Assembly (NCBI RefSeq): GCF_905475395.1
Contig: NC_058337.1
Span: forward strand, 86,608,368-86,672,367
DNA: 64,000 bases
DNA from: Chrysoperla carnea
Lineage: Eukaryota; Arthropoda; Insecta; Neuroptera; Chrysopidae
Reading direction: 5' to 3'
Part shown: piece after piece, positions 36,512 through 49,400 of the stretch
Layout: every line of letters begins with the position of its first letter
Position numbering within the stretch: the first letter of the stretch is position 1
Made by a program: the position numbers and the translations under genes
The notes under the pieces: model-generated
Seen by the model: only the letters and a program-made list of their open reading frames with translations
Databases searched by the model: none
What the model was told of the DNA's origin: nothing

Positions 36512-38418
36512 ATGTCATCACCATTGGGTCATTCCGATCCACGAAGACCTGATAAAGCTCAAAGGTAAATTGTAAGAATTCAAAGATCTGTTGAGGTACA
36601 TGTTTTGTAAACACTAATACTTTCGCAAGTCATTTTTATCAAGTTGCTTGTTAGTATTGATCATTTAAACACAATCAAGTAATCTTCAGTGTTGCTCATT
36701 TCTGGGTTAACAGTCGAATCTGTGTGGGTATATATAAATAATAAACCCACATAAGTACTGTAGGATACCTTTATATCCACACAAATTTGATTGGTTAGTA
36801 TCCCTTAGGTTTTTCATTTTTGATTATGGTCACCGTATTACAGTTTAAAATCACTTATGGTACGTTGGAATCATTTTTTGCCGAAATAACATGTACTTAA
36901 TATTGATCGGTTGTAGTTAAATTAATATATCAATTTCATGTTAATGAGAGATTTAAAAAAAATTAATTAATAACCAATTGAGATGGACAAACGAAAGTGG
37001 TCGATATCTCTGGGTTTTGCTGATCGGATTGAGGTCAACTTAGGCTTAAAATTTTCCTTATTTTATTTATCTTTCATTTGCCGTATGGTTCATGTTGATA
37101 CAACCTTTCTGAGTCGATATAAAAAATTTGTTTATTAGCCGTTTATTTTCCAAGCTATGGGAGGGAAAAATAACAATTTTTGAGCAAGACCTTAAGCAGT
37201 TGTTAGTTCAACCGAAATAAAATTCTCATAAAATCCTTTTTTGTTACGTAGGAAAAAAATCAGAAAGAAATTGTTATTTTTTTATCCTTAATTCGTTTCA
37301 AAATTATCCATTTCCGTCAGAAAATTGAAGAGGCCAGTTTATTGAATATTTTTGTATAAAATACGCACAGGCATGAAATCAGCCCATGCATAGGCTTAAA
37401 ATTTTCCATTATTTGGTGTTGTATCTTGTTACGACTTCTCGGAACTGAAATATTCAATTAGTTTTTTAGCAGATTCGGTTCTGGGCGGGAGGTTACAAAA
37501 TTTTGTGTACTTGTTAGTATCTTTTATTATTAATGCAAATCCTTTTAAAAAGAAATTAGCTAATTAGTGTAAAAAATTGCAAAATACTAGAGATATAAAA
37601 AAAAACTGAATTCTATGAACAAAACACAGCATTTCGACCGAAATATCCAATATCCATACGACTTTTTGCTGAGCAGAAAAAAAAAATTAATAATTCTTGA
37701 CCCTTAATTTGTTTGTAACAATTAACAGTCAAAATAAAAGACTGCAAGACTTACTTTGTTAAAATCTTAATTTTTCGGCTCTACTTTTTGTTTGTTCGGT
37801 GAACCGTTTTCCTTAAAAAGCCGAAAAACCTCAAAATAATGAAAATTGCTGCTAAAAATCATAATTTTTAGCAATGATTTTTTTGCCACCATCGTACTCA
37901 GCGCATTTGTTTATATAAAAATAATTAATAAACTGGCCTCTCTAATTTTCTGACGAAAATAAGTTTATCCGACTCGCCCAAAGATATTGTAATACTATTA
38001 TTTTATCTATGTACTCGCCTATATCTACATAATTTCGTATAATTTTATCAAGATTCTCACGCCATCATTACAAGTCATCCTCTTGCCAGATTGGTTAATA
38101 TGCAATCTTCCTAATTCAGTTATAATTTTTAGATATAAACCTTCAAATGGAAACACAACAGGCAGTTCAGAAGATTTGACTCCAGACTATATGAATATAT
38201 TAGGAATGATTTTCAGTATGTGTGGTTTGATGTTACGTTTAAAATGGTGTGCATGGGTTGCATTATACTGTTCGTGCATTAGTTTTGCAAATTCACGCCT
38301 GTCAGATGATACCAAACAAATATTAAGCTCATTTATGCTGTCGGTTAGTGCTGTTGTTATGTCATATTTACAAAATCCACATCCAATGCCACCACCATGG
38401 GTTAGTGCTTTACAATAA
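36512..38418 (+). CDS. WDR83OS: PAT complex subunit Asterix (WDR83OS)
   Basis: Two exons, 36512-36564 and 38133-38418 (339 nt, 112 aa; human 106 aa), are joined by a GT-AG intron that splits an arginine codon. The N-terminus has [14 protein letters not shown], then [55 protein letters not shown] and PMPPPW. This is the full Asterix signature. Two to three hydrophobic helices are evident. Asterix partners CCDC47 in the ER PAT complex, an intramembrane chaperone that shields polar transmembrane segments during multipass protein insertion. The long 1.57-kb intron contains an inverted-repeat element. Confidence 0.95.
37309..37985. mobile_element. inverted-repeat element in the Asterix intron
   Basis: CGTCAGAAAATTGAAGAGGC at about 37314 and its continuation CAGTTTATTGAATATTTTT match the inverse of 37915-37985 (TAATAAACTGGCCTCTCTAA, TTTTCTGACGAAAATAA). 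The arms are roughly 60 bp with few differences. AGGCTTAAAATTTTCC occurs at about 37044 and again at about 37393, a partial direct repeat overlapping this element. No coding capacity was seen. Confidence 0.65.
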
Positions 38419-41262
38419 TGATAAAAAATTTCATTGTTGTGTTCAGAATTAAAAAAAATTGTTTCATTTGTTTTAAATATATTATTTATTAAACATTAAA
38501 ATTGTATACATTTTATTGTCATTTCCAAGCAAAATTATTGTCTTTATTTCTGTCAATTATGCAGATTTATCAGACAAGGGACGATTGGATATACCTACAC
38601 AAGTAAAGCCATGAAGGATATTTTTTGTTAAGTTAAAGGAAACAATGATATACGAGAATAAATTAGTTATTATAAATACAGTTGAACCTCTAAAAGAGTC
38701 TCTGTTTAAGATTGCGTCACAAAAAACTCGATTTAACTGTAAAAGTTTGAGTTATGTTGGGATAGCTGAAGTTGGGTTGGGATATGAGTTTTTGCCTCTA
38801 TTACTTCGCTCTAGAAGTTATCAGCTAAATTTTTTTTTACAAATAAAAGAAACAGTACGGGTTTTTAGTGTTTTGCACCTGAGAGCAGTGCACGTACTTC
38901 ATTCTCACCTAAGTTCAGTAAAGAAAGAAAAATCTGAAGTTTAATCGTCTTAAACTCTTGAAAACGTTGCCAGCTCTCATGCCAAGAAGAATGAAACTTT
39001 TAAAATTTATACGGTACCCGCGAATAAACGCTCAAATTTTAAAGGTTGCATTCCTTGAATCATCTTAGGCTGAAAATTCCTCTTACACCAAAGCTCAATA
39101 GTCAAGCAGCTACGAGCGATATTAATTTTCAAATTAAATATATCCAGTGGGCCCAGATACTCCTAAAGAGAGACATTTTCAACTAAAGAATGAAATTCAT
39201 TCAAGAAAACTACATTATTTATTCAGGATTGATTGCTTATCTCTTAAAATTATTAGTCTGTAACTCCCTAACTCTTGGGTTTTGGAAAATAGTGTAAAAG
39301 TCATTTCCGACTTAAAATTACTTTTTACCCTTTACAGATTATTCTATCCAGAGTTGCTCACTTTTGGTGCTAAATTCAACGTGAAAGGCGGCAATTATTT
39401 TATACCTCTATACTTTATATATAAGACTGTGCCCTATAGACCAATTCTTTTTAATTAAAATTTTAATAGATTACCTTTGTTTCGGACAGTATGTCAAAAA
39501 ACTAATGTAAAATGAATAACAAACAAATATCTTGCATCTCTGTCCAACTTATTACTGTCTGCCCGAAACAATAATGAATCGTAATTGAAATGAAAAGGTC
39601 TATTCGCTGCGTTCATGAATTTTATTTCAGGCAGTTACCGTAGTAACGATACACTAATTTATTAATATAATTGTATGCATGTGTATATGTCTATGGATTG
39701 TATATCTGGTTTATATTGAAAATTGTATGCTATTTTCTAATAAATTTAAATAATTTGTCATAACAGTCTCCTTTAACGCCAAAATGATCCATTGGGAGCG
39801 TGGGGATCGATCCTCCCTATTCTCCCTATCATGACTATAAGCACAGAGAAATATTTTTTCGAAAAGTGTTTAGATTTCACAGAAGTCTTACGAAAAATTT
39901 GCAATCAGTTTCTGCCTAACCTATATACTGTATTGAGAAAATAAAGGCTCCGGGGAGCAAAAAATTTGTCTTTCTCAATAAGGAAAAATTTTCTAATTTA
40001 CGGTGTTCTTTTATCTGTTACTAGTTATGAAGCAGACTCAGCTTTTCATTGAACCTGAAACTCCAGGTCGAATTTAATGTTTGCGAAAGATATGCGTTTA
40101 TGAACCCAACATTTTTTATTTGAAGCATTCTTTTCGGTTAAATTTATTTGTCGAGTTTCGACCATATGTCAAAATAACATTATGTATATAGTTTAACAAC
40201 GTTTGATCATTTCACTTCTCACTTCAAAGAATAATGATATGTTAACGATATGTTATAATTAATTAGAATTTATATTATCTTTGTTTCAACTTTTTGAGAT
40301 TCAACTTTATTTAAATAGATTTCTTTTTCTAAAATAAATTTTACACAGACTAATCACACAATTGGGGGAAAATTTCCCTAACAACAATCTTTGGAACGGA
40401 AACTACGAATGATTATACATTATTTATTGTCTATATTTGATTTACTTCTTTTAAAACATAAAAAAAACGTGTTCCAATAGGGCTTTTCATTTGAAAAATG
40501 ATTCTTTTTTGCTTCGCACAGATGTCAATCAAGTAAAGACATATCACATATCTTCTATCTTCATTAAAAAGCGCTGATTGATATAGGTAAAATATATTAG
40601 ATAGTTAAATTTTTGGACTTTCCGAAACAAAAGCAAATCGATGAAAAGGCCTATTAGGTAACAAGAGTGATGAGACATCATAAATATTATTCCTACAGTC
40701 TACACGTTCTTCTTTAACAACATTCAGGTACTATATCTAATCCAAAAATTAGATGCCGTTTTTTATTGTCAATTTTAATTTTAAAACTTTCTACTTAAAA
40801 TAATTTACAAATATAACAGACATAGAGATAAATTTAGCTTGTTTTTCACTCTTTAAATTTTGAATTGTATATTAAGATTTTCAAAACACACTTTACGATT
40901 GTCTTCAATGAAAAATTATATTTAATAAATGCTTTTTATTTCTATTCCCACGATATAATGTGGTTTTAATACTTGCATCAATGTCTTCAAGATTATAATC
41001 GCAAGAAGTCACTCAGTCTTTTTTAATTTTTGATAATAATTCTTATTTATTTCAAAAAAAGGAATGTAGGCCAATATTTAATATAGTAAAGTGATTTTTG
41101 ACAAATCTTTTATTAGATCATTCGATTTTAACAGAAAAAAAAATGAATGGCAGAATACAGATTGCCCTTTTGAATATTAAAAAAGTGATCGTTTCTAATG
41201 CGGAGATTGAAATTTTATGCGGTCGTAGTTGTTACTAACACAGGATATTCGTGGTAGAGTTT
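38419..41262. other. intergenic region between Asterix and FLVCR genes, left part
   Basis: No gene is supported. A plus-strand open frame at 38645-38944 resembles no known protein. It starts near CAGTTGAACCTCTAAAAGAG, which is reminiscent of a pogo/Tigger-type terminus, so it is probably repeat-derived. The rest is AT-rich. Confidence 0.45.
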
Positions 41263-41470
41263 TTTCTGGTAAGAGATTGAGAAAAATTTATATTGCAGTA
41301 TTATTTTAAAAAAAGTAAGAACAAACAACTTTTGTTCATAGTATTTTTTCGTTAACTTAATAAATTCGACGTAAGTAAGTTTACGGAAAAAATGTTTTGA
41401 ACAAAAATTGTTTGTGGCTTAACAAAGAATAACATGGCAATATAATTAATCCCTTTTTATCTCTTACCAG
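41263..41470. mobile_element. short inverted-repeat element
   Basis: The left end has CTGGTAAGAGATTGAGAAAA and, further in, ACAAACAACTTTTGTTC. The right end has the inverse GAACAAAAATTGTTTGTGG and TTTTTATCTCTTACCAG. Related blocks recur at 4050-4150 and 47282-47410. Confidence 0.6.
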
Positions 41471-41814
41471 TGACGAGCATGAACTATTTGTTAGACCCTC
41501 AGTTTTTTAAACGACCGCATAAAATTTCGTAGTCTGCCTTGGCAGCTTTCTCTATTTTGAGAAATCAAACGGGCAGACTGAATTTTGCCATTTCATTTGC
41601 TCTTGTTTAAATCGCATGATATATATTCTACCCTGTAGGGACATAATAAGCTTTTGAAAACCACCAAAATTTATTTTCAAGTACTTAACTAATGTGTAAA
41701 AATAATGTAAAGTCTCCAGTAAAATGTCTAGTGAATAGGTGAAGACGAATGTAGATTCTTTAGTAAAGTGACGATTGAAAAGACGAGTCGAATTTTCGAG
41801 CGGCTATTGTTTTT

Positions 41815-42010
41815 CTTCCCCCGGCTCTTTTTTTTCATTCAAGGAACATCTTTTATATTTAAACTTTAGTTCTACCCCTAACCGCTAACGGTTTAAATGA
41901 TGGGTTCTGCGGACCCAAGGCCCAATTGACCTATGTTGCTCATTTACGAACTCGACTTCACTTTTTACCTCCTAAGCACGTTATAAAAATTTCAGCTTGA
42001 TATCTCTTGA
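41815..42010 (+). repeat. dispersed repeat, family C, second copy
   Basis: It shares GATGGGTTCTGCGGACCCA, TTGACCTATGTTGCTCATTT, CACTTTTTACCTCCTAAGCA and TATAAAAATTTCAGCTTGAT with 24094-24462, in the same order. Confidence 0.7.
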
Positions 42011-42694
42011 CAGTTGCGGTGCATTATTAAAAAACTATTTGCAAAAACCGTTACAAAAAGAAATTCAGGAAAAAATTTTTGACTTTTTACGAAAAACTTT
42101 TTTTCTATCAATCGTAGCTCTTTGACATAAATGGATTTGGAGATAAAACGCAGGCAAGTTCAACGATATCAAAATTATCAAATGTGAATGAACCGAACGC
42201 AAGATATGGATCAAAATGTAAAAAAAGTCATTTTCCAAGATTGCATGATTGATTGATATATTTTATTAAATGGCAGGTATGTGGGCCAGATATAGTGCTC
42301 TGCTAATGGCAAAGCTCTATAACGTACTCGTCTTCTTGGACGTATCTAAATAAGTTTAGCATTTTTTGGAGACTTTAAATAAATTTTTGTAAATTATGAA
42401 TCCCTACAGACTGAATTAATACAACAATAATTTAAAATTCATTTTATAAAATAATCATTGTATATAAATAATCTCTTTTATAATTTCAACCAAATTGTTG
42501 AATAACAATATCACATTAACAATAATAAATTAACACATAATATATTACAATAAATACGATGTAAATAATTTTGGCAAATTGTTTATCTACCCGACAAACA
42601 TTCTTAATAGACCAGTATTTGACCCGAATAACGGGTTGGGACTCTAACCCTGATATCATTCACATAAATTGTAGGAATTCTTTCAAAAAATTTC

Positions 42695-43017
42695 TAGCCT
42701 ACTCCGATAATTTTGGTTCACGTTTACTCTGAAATAGAACGATTTATAATTTATTTATATCAATATACAAATGAAATTTTTTACATACATTATAAATAAC
42801 GTACGGGTATGCAACTTCAGTTTATATTTGAAACGAATTTTAAAAAGGATCGGAAATTTGGTCGACATAGATTTGTTTGACAACCATTTATGAGTTTTAT
42901 TTCAGTTTTGTACTCTTTATAGTTGATATGAACGACGATTAGATCCAATTTAAGTATCAAAAAACACAATCGTTAAATCAGACGTTAATTAGATAATTAT
43001 TGGAGTAGGTTAGAAAT
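42695..43017. mobile_element. candidate MITE with 25-bp inverted ends
   Basis: AAATTTCTAGCCTACTCCGA at about 42696 is matched in inverse by TTATTGGAGTAGGTTAGAAA at about 42996. No ORF lies between. The boundaries are approximate. Confidence 0.5.
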
Positions 43018-43440
43018 GTGTTTTAATACGAATCACCATAATTGTAATGAGTGACGCCAGGGTACGAGCCATTGTTTGGGCTAAGTAAAGATTATAAATT
43101 TAATTAATGAGAACCATTATTCTCTAAACAACTGGAAAAAGATTGGAAAAATATTTTTAGAATAGTTTATGATTAGCCTTTAGTTATAGTTTCCAGTATT
43201 CAAGTACATTATTTACTGAAAGGCGAATTGTCCAGTCGCTAAAAAATGTTTTAAATGTTACTCTAATGTCGACTATTTAAATGCGTTTAAATTTTACTTT
43301 GTTGTTGTTGATTTAAACAGATAAAACATTATGTTCCGTTAGTCACTTAAATCTAAAAATAATTTTCCAAAATTTTCAAATAACGAAAATTAAAACTCTA
43401 ACATGGGCCAATTGAGTTTCATCAAATTTCTTCCAACCGC

Positions 43441-46400
43441 TTAAGTTTTTTGAGCAGCTTGGCGTTTTAAATTCGATTTAGTTAATAACGTCAAAATTGT
43501 GCCTACTACCAAAGCTGAACACATTGTTATATTAGCCCAAAAATCACCAACTTCTGTGAGGATTATCGAATACAATGATGTAAATGCAATACCAAATACC
43601 TAAAAATTTACATAATAATTGTGAGACTATTTACATTTTTTCATTATTCATGTAATCAGAATCGACATTAGAATTTAAAAGGCTTAAGAAACTAAATTGA
43701 TATTGGGACCCTTTAAGAACACTCAATATTACTGTTTTAAACTCGAAGTAACAAATACGTACATAGTTCTTTTTTACTGAATTGTTTAATAAATATTAAT
43801 TGTATCAAGTGGTCATAGTGTTCAAAAAATTTCTTGCTACGTTTTTTCAGACCGATATAGCTTTAAATATGACGTTATTTTATCAAACTAAAAAAAAATC
43901 GTAAAGTTAGGTAGACTCGCCAAAAGGAAGCCAATCACGAAGTTTCAAGTATGTATTGGTCATTTAATTAAAAGACTTACTGCCTAAATTGGCCCTTTTT
44001 ACTAGTACATAGGCAGGCAATATAAATGCTTGGTATTATTGTATAAGAAGAAACAACGCACCACAGGGAGGGATGAAGCATATCGAGAAAATATGTATTT
44101 TTTTAATTAACTCTTATTTCGTTTCAAAAAGATCCTCGCCATTTTGTAAAGTCGATTCTGCACCTTATTGTTTAAAAAAAAAACTATAACATGCAAATTA
44201 TGATCGTATTAGACTATTTATTTGCTCAAATTATAATAGTCTCCAATAAAAAAGTACATAAATATTGTGCGAAGTGTTTAATGAACTGTGCGAAGATCTA
44301 CTAAAAGTGATTTGAAATAGTGCTCTAAAATTGAATGTTAAATACCTTTTTGAATAAATGTTATAATGACAGCATGGCCATAATTGTTAAATATTGATGA
44401 AATCTAAATTTTAACTATTTACAATAAACATTTAGCTAAGATTTCATTCAAACGTCAAACTGTCGCAAATAGCTACGTAAATGAATGTGGGTCAAAATAG
44501 AGAATACTTAATTTACACATTTTATATGAGGGTAAACTACCCCTGAAACTTATCATAACTATTTGCTACAGATTATTATAAAAATGAAATTTTAGCTTTA
44601 CTATACCTGTGACGCTGCATTTAATATTCCTGCAGAGGTACCTTCCGGTTCAGGATATGTTAATTCAGCTGCAAACTCAAATCCAACTGGCAAATAACCA
44701 GTCATAAAAAAACTGCACAAAAAAATGCTATTATTTATAGGAGCTATAAAGGACATCTCACACACCTTGTAGGGGAAAGTAGTAAGGATCAAATTGTTTT
44801 CAGGGTTAGTATATTTTTGTCTGTGTGTTATGATTCCAATGGTTAGAAATCGAAAAAATTAACCGGTTTCTAGATAGTTTGAGCTGAAGAAGTGCTAATT
44901 AATGATTTTCGACAGATTATAAAGAGTATATGCTGCAGGGGTTTTGGTAACTTTCAGCCATATATTTTTACTGCAGGAGTTTCAGTCTCTAGAAAATATT
45001 CATAATCTGTCGAAAATCGCAGCCGGGAATGTCTAAATAGATATCTAATTAATTTTATTATAGAAGAATTATTCAAAGACTAATATACTAATATTTTAGC
45101 CTATTTGACATAAATCACTTTCCCAAAGTGTTCAAGATCCTTTACAGAAAATTTCAATACTACTGGGTGTGCTCACTGTAAAGCAGTGAAGTGTTTCATT
45201 CAATATAACTGGCGTGGGAAATTATTTTTTCTTACCCAAGTAAAATGGATGAAGCGTAAACTACAGCTATGCCACAATTTAATGTAAAAGTGTATACAAT
45301 CATACCTAATAATGAAAATAGGTACAATCCAAACGATGTTTCCCTAAAAATAATTATGTTTAATTATTATTAATTGTATCTATGTATGAGTGATTCAATA
45401 TTAGTTTCTTTATGAAACTTAATTCTCACTAAACTAAACATTAAAGCCTCTGTTGCTAATATTTACTTTCTATTCGATGGAAATTCTTAACTTTAATTTG
45501 AAAGTGTCGAAAGTAGTAGATCGTAGAGGAGATATCTTAAACGCGCTGCGTTGTAATCAATCAGAATTTCTAGTCAAAAGATTGACGTTCTCTGAATTTT
45601 AGTCAACTACGCTATATTTTCGAAAGTGTAATCCAACATTTATAACTTTTATTGTCTGTATCCTGTTATCTGATCAACTGAGGAATGATGATAGTTGAAA
45701 TATTTCATAGCTTTTGGTTATTATAATGGAATTAACAAGATCTTAACTATCTGATCATATAAACAAATATTTTAATAGCGATCAAGCGCAAACTTTGGTG
45801 GTGTAATTGGGGTATTGTGACTTGATTGAATATTTAGACTATCCATTTTTTGCTAACTGAAAATTGAATAGATCATCGTTATCTTAATAATAAGTGTACA
45901 TGACTAGTATGCATTTAATACTTTACCAGTTCAAGTAATGTTTGATATGAGATTAACTATAAATCGTAACAATTTAGGAAAATTTAGACATTTTTCGGAT
46001 TATATAAAGAAGCTGTGTTCAATACAATATAAAACACCTATTTTTGAATATGATCTCTTATCCAGCCTTGCTTGAGGTAGCCTTTTAACTATATTTTATG
46101 TCTTTTTAAAATTTTCATTCCAAAGCCTTAATATTGAATCACCTTTAAGACAAATCACAACTAAAAATGTAACCAACTTGAATCTATGTGTCTTATCCAA
46201 TACTATTCCAGAAACAACCGACCCAACCATTCCAGACAAGACCAGCATTAAACCAAGACGTCCAGCGTGAAGTTCTGCTCCCTAGGAAATAAATTTTTTT
46301 TTATATTTGAATTTAGCCAATGTAATATTATTGTTATACTTACAGGATAGTATTGTAGCACAATTTGATTTAGTAAAGTTGAAATTGCATAAAATACACC

Positions 46401-49400
46401 CACATTAATACCATACGAAATAAGCAATTTTAAATAATCCCAATTGCTTAGCAATGCTTTAACTGAATTAAAAAAAGGTTCTTGAGGAGCTTCTTGTTGC
46501 TTTGCTTGAGCAGCAGATACTGGTGTTGAGGGAGCAGCGCTAAAAACTGAAGTATTCTAATTGTAATTTTAGAAAATGAAAACAAGTTTCCGATGTGCAG
46601 AACTAAACTTTAACATTGAAACGTAATATACAATTTGATCTGCAAAATTCGAACATTACTTCTAAAGTGGGATTCGAAAAAGCATAATTTGTTGTGAACC
46701 TTTGTTGCGCAAGTGATTACTTACCAAATTTAGTCACAAATATTTAGGAAATGCATTAAAAATATGAGGTTTGGAAACAAATTATAAACTAAAATATCTG
46801 AGGTCGTTTGTTGATGGACTATTGTTCGGCACATAAGCGTACTCACTCCATTCATGTATTTAGATCGATCTATAATAAACACAGCCCTCGTTTTACAATA
46901 TAGTAAAACGTAAAAATGTATGCTGTTTTACTTCGAGGTCCTGTTCAGTTATAACGTATTTATACCAGAACAATAAACACGGCTCTCGTTGTACAATATA
47001 GTAAAACGTAAAAATGTATGCTGTTTTACCTCGAGACTCTGTTCAATTATAACGTATTTAGTATAGAACATTTATAGACTCAAGAAAACATTCTAAATAT
47101 TTTAAGAGTAAATTATTCAACTTTGAATTTTCTTCATGGATTTTTCTGATGAAACGGGAAATAAAAACACTTTAAATTTTTTTTTCTAATATCTGCCACT
47201 CTGGCATTGATATAAGTGTTTACAAATTGATGTAAAAGATGATGATGATAATATGTAGATGGCTAAAAAATAGCGCATGTTCGTAAGAGATAGAAGAAAA
47301 TTTTTATTAGAACGTCATTCTTTATAAAATAACAAACTTTTATTCTATTTCCACCAAATTTATGAAGTTTTCGAAAAATGTTTCGAACAAAAGTTGTTGG
47401 TTATTCGAATATTTATTTTCTCCTAATTCTACGCAGATGCCGAGCCATGACCAATTTACAGTATACCAGTAACATTGGAGTTAAACCGGAAAAATGGATT
47501 TAAAATATTTTGCCTAATAATTATTTATCTTTTACAACTAATATCATGAATATGTTTTTAAAGACCTAATCAATAATTCTATAATGCTTTGTTTGGGATG
47601 GCGCCGGGCTATTACGTACCATTTTATTTATAAAACCCCTTATAAATATTAAACAATAAGTAATAACGTATTACAAAAATTGATTTATTCCTTTTTCTCT
47701 TATACATGATTTTCAGGTAAGAAGCATAAAAGTTTTAACCAAAAAACATTTAAAATTAAAAATCCTACAAAATAGATATACAAAAAACACAGTGAAATTG
47801 AATTATTAAAACGTAACTCTAAGAATAATACAAATTTGTTTAGTGTTATACTTATTAAATAATAATATATTTAACATCATTTTATTTTGAACTTTAAAAA
47901 ATTATTTTTGTTTTGTAAAAAAAAAAAAAACACAACAATTTCGTTGTTTTGTACATTATTCAAAAAATATGAACTACTTACTGTTATTAAAAATATTTAA
48001 TGAATAATGTTTTATTTATTGCATTATAAAGGAAGATTTTTGGATCCAAAATGGGAATTGAATAAAATGGAATTTTAATGATTTTAATTCTATGTGTAAT
48101 GAATACAGTTACTTAAATATAAATACGTAACGTGAGTGACAAAATAGCTACAAAAATTCAATTGAAAGAAAATGGAAGCAAATTTCAGATAAATTCTTTG
48201 TCAATCAAATATCTTGACTTCTTTATACTCATAGCATTTCAAAGGATCCGTGTAAAAAACTGTTGTAAAAAATGCTTTAAAATTGACTAAAAATAAAAGA
48301 TGATGTTCTTATGCTCTTTCTGATAAAAAATTATCATGGGATTAAGGTAAAAAAATGAATAGTTTTCAAGTTATAACATTCGAAAATTGCAAAAAAAATT
48401 AGTCTATACATATAACGCCTTGGCCAGACACGAAGGCAAACACCAAACAATAACGAAAATAGGCAAGTTCCAAACAGTATATATTTTCATTGTTACTTGG
48501 TGCTCGCCTTCGTGTCTGGCTGGGGAGTAATACATTTATTTTCTCTTCAAATTAAAAGGTTGATCAATCTTTTGCAGCAGTTCTTTGTGGAAATTATTCA
48601 TAGTCTTTTTAATTTCAGATATCGGATAGATAAAATTAGATTATGCTGATAATAAAAATGACGACAGTATGTAAGTCGTCAGCGACTAACCACGTGATAT
48701 GTTTATAGTGTCAATAAACAGTAGAGGGGTCAGTTCTTATTATAAGCATACTTAGTGCTCTATATCGAGTTGCAAGAGGTGAGTAAATTGGGGTACATGT
48801 ATGAAGAAAAGATACATGTATTGGCGTTTTTACGTAAGTCATGTCCACGGTCGAGAATATAGTATTTATCTGATATCTCGCTAAAAATTAGATCTATTTT
48901 TTTTGAGTGTGGATAAAGATCTTAAGCTTTTTGAGATATAACATTGAATTAGGTACCTTGGTTTTCTTTCAATTGATTCTTCTTTGCTTTTGTTTTATTA
49001 ATATATATTTACATAGAATATTCTAGAAATATTTGTCTCTTCTCAAATATAAATTTTATAAATAATTTGGTCTTAAAAGCTTTCTGTAAAAATATTTTCA
49101 CTTCAACAGTAAATTAATTATCCATAATTTTTTTATTATTTAAATTATACTGCATAAAAAACACACATTGTAAGTCTTTTTAACGCGCTAATATATTCAT
49201 ACATTGATTATCCCTAATAGATGCAGAGGATAATTTTAATTACTTCGTTAAAATTTAAAATTTTAACATTAATTTTTTTAATCCATTACTGATCGCCATG
49301 ATCAAAGATGGTGTAACAATATGGCTATTTTTTGTAAACATTGCATAGAAAATAAAAAATGCTTTAGATTAGGACATGAAACGTGATTTTTTGCAGAGCT

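Noticed and set aside
38645-38944. 99-codon plus-strand ORF after Asterix
   Set aside because: No family resemblance; its start looks repeat-like and there is no promoter or splice evidence.
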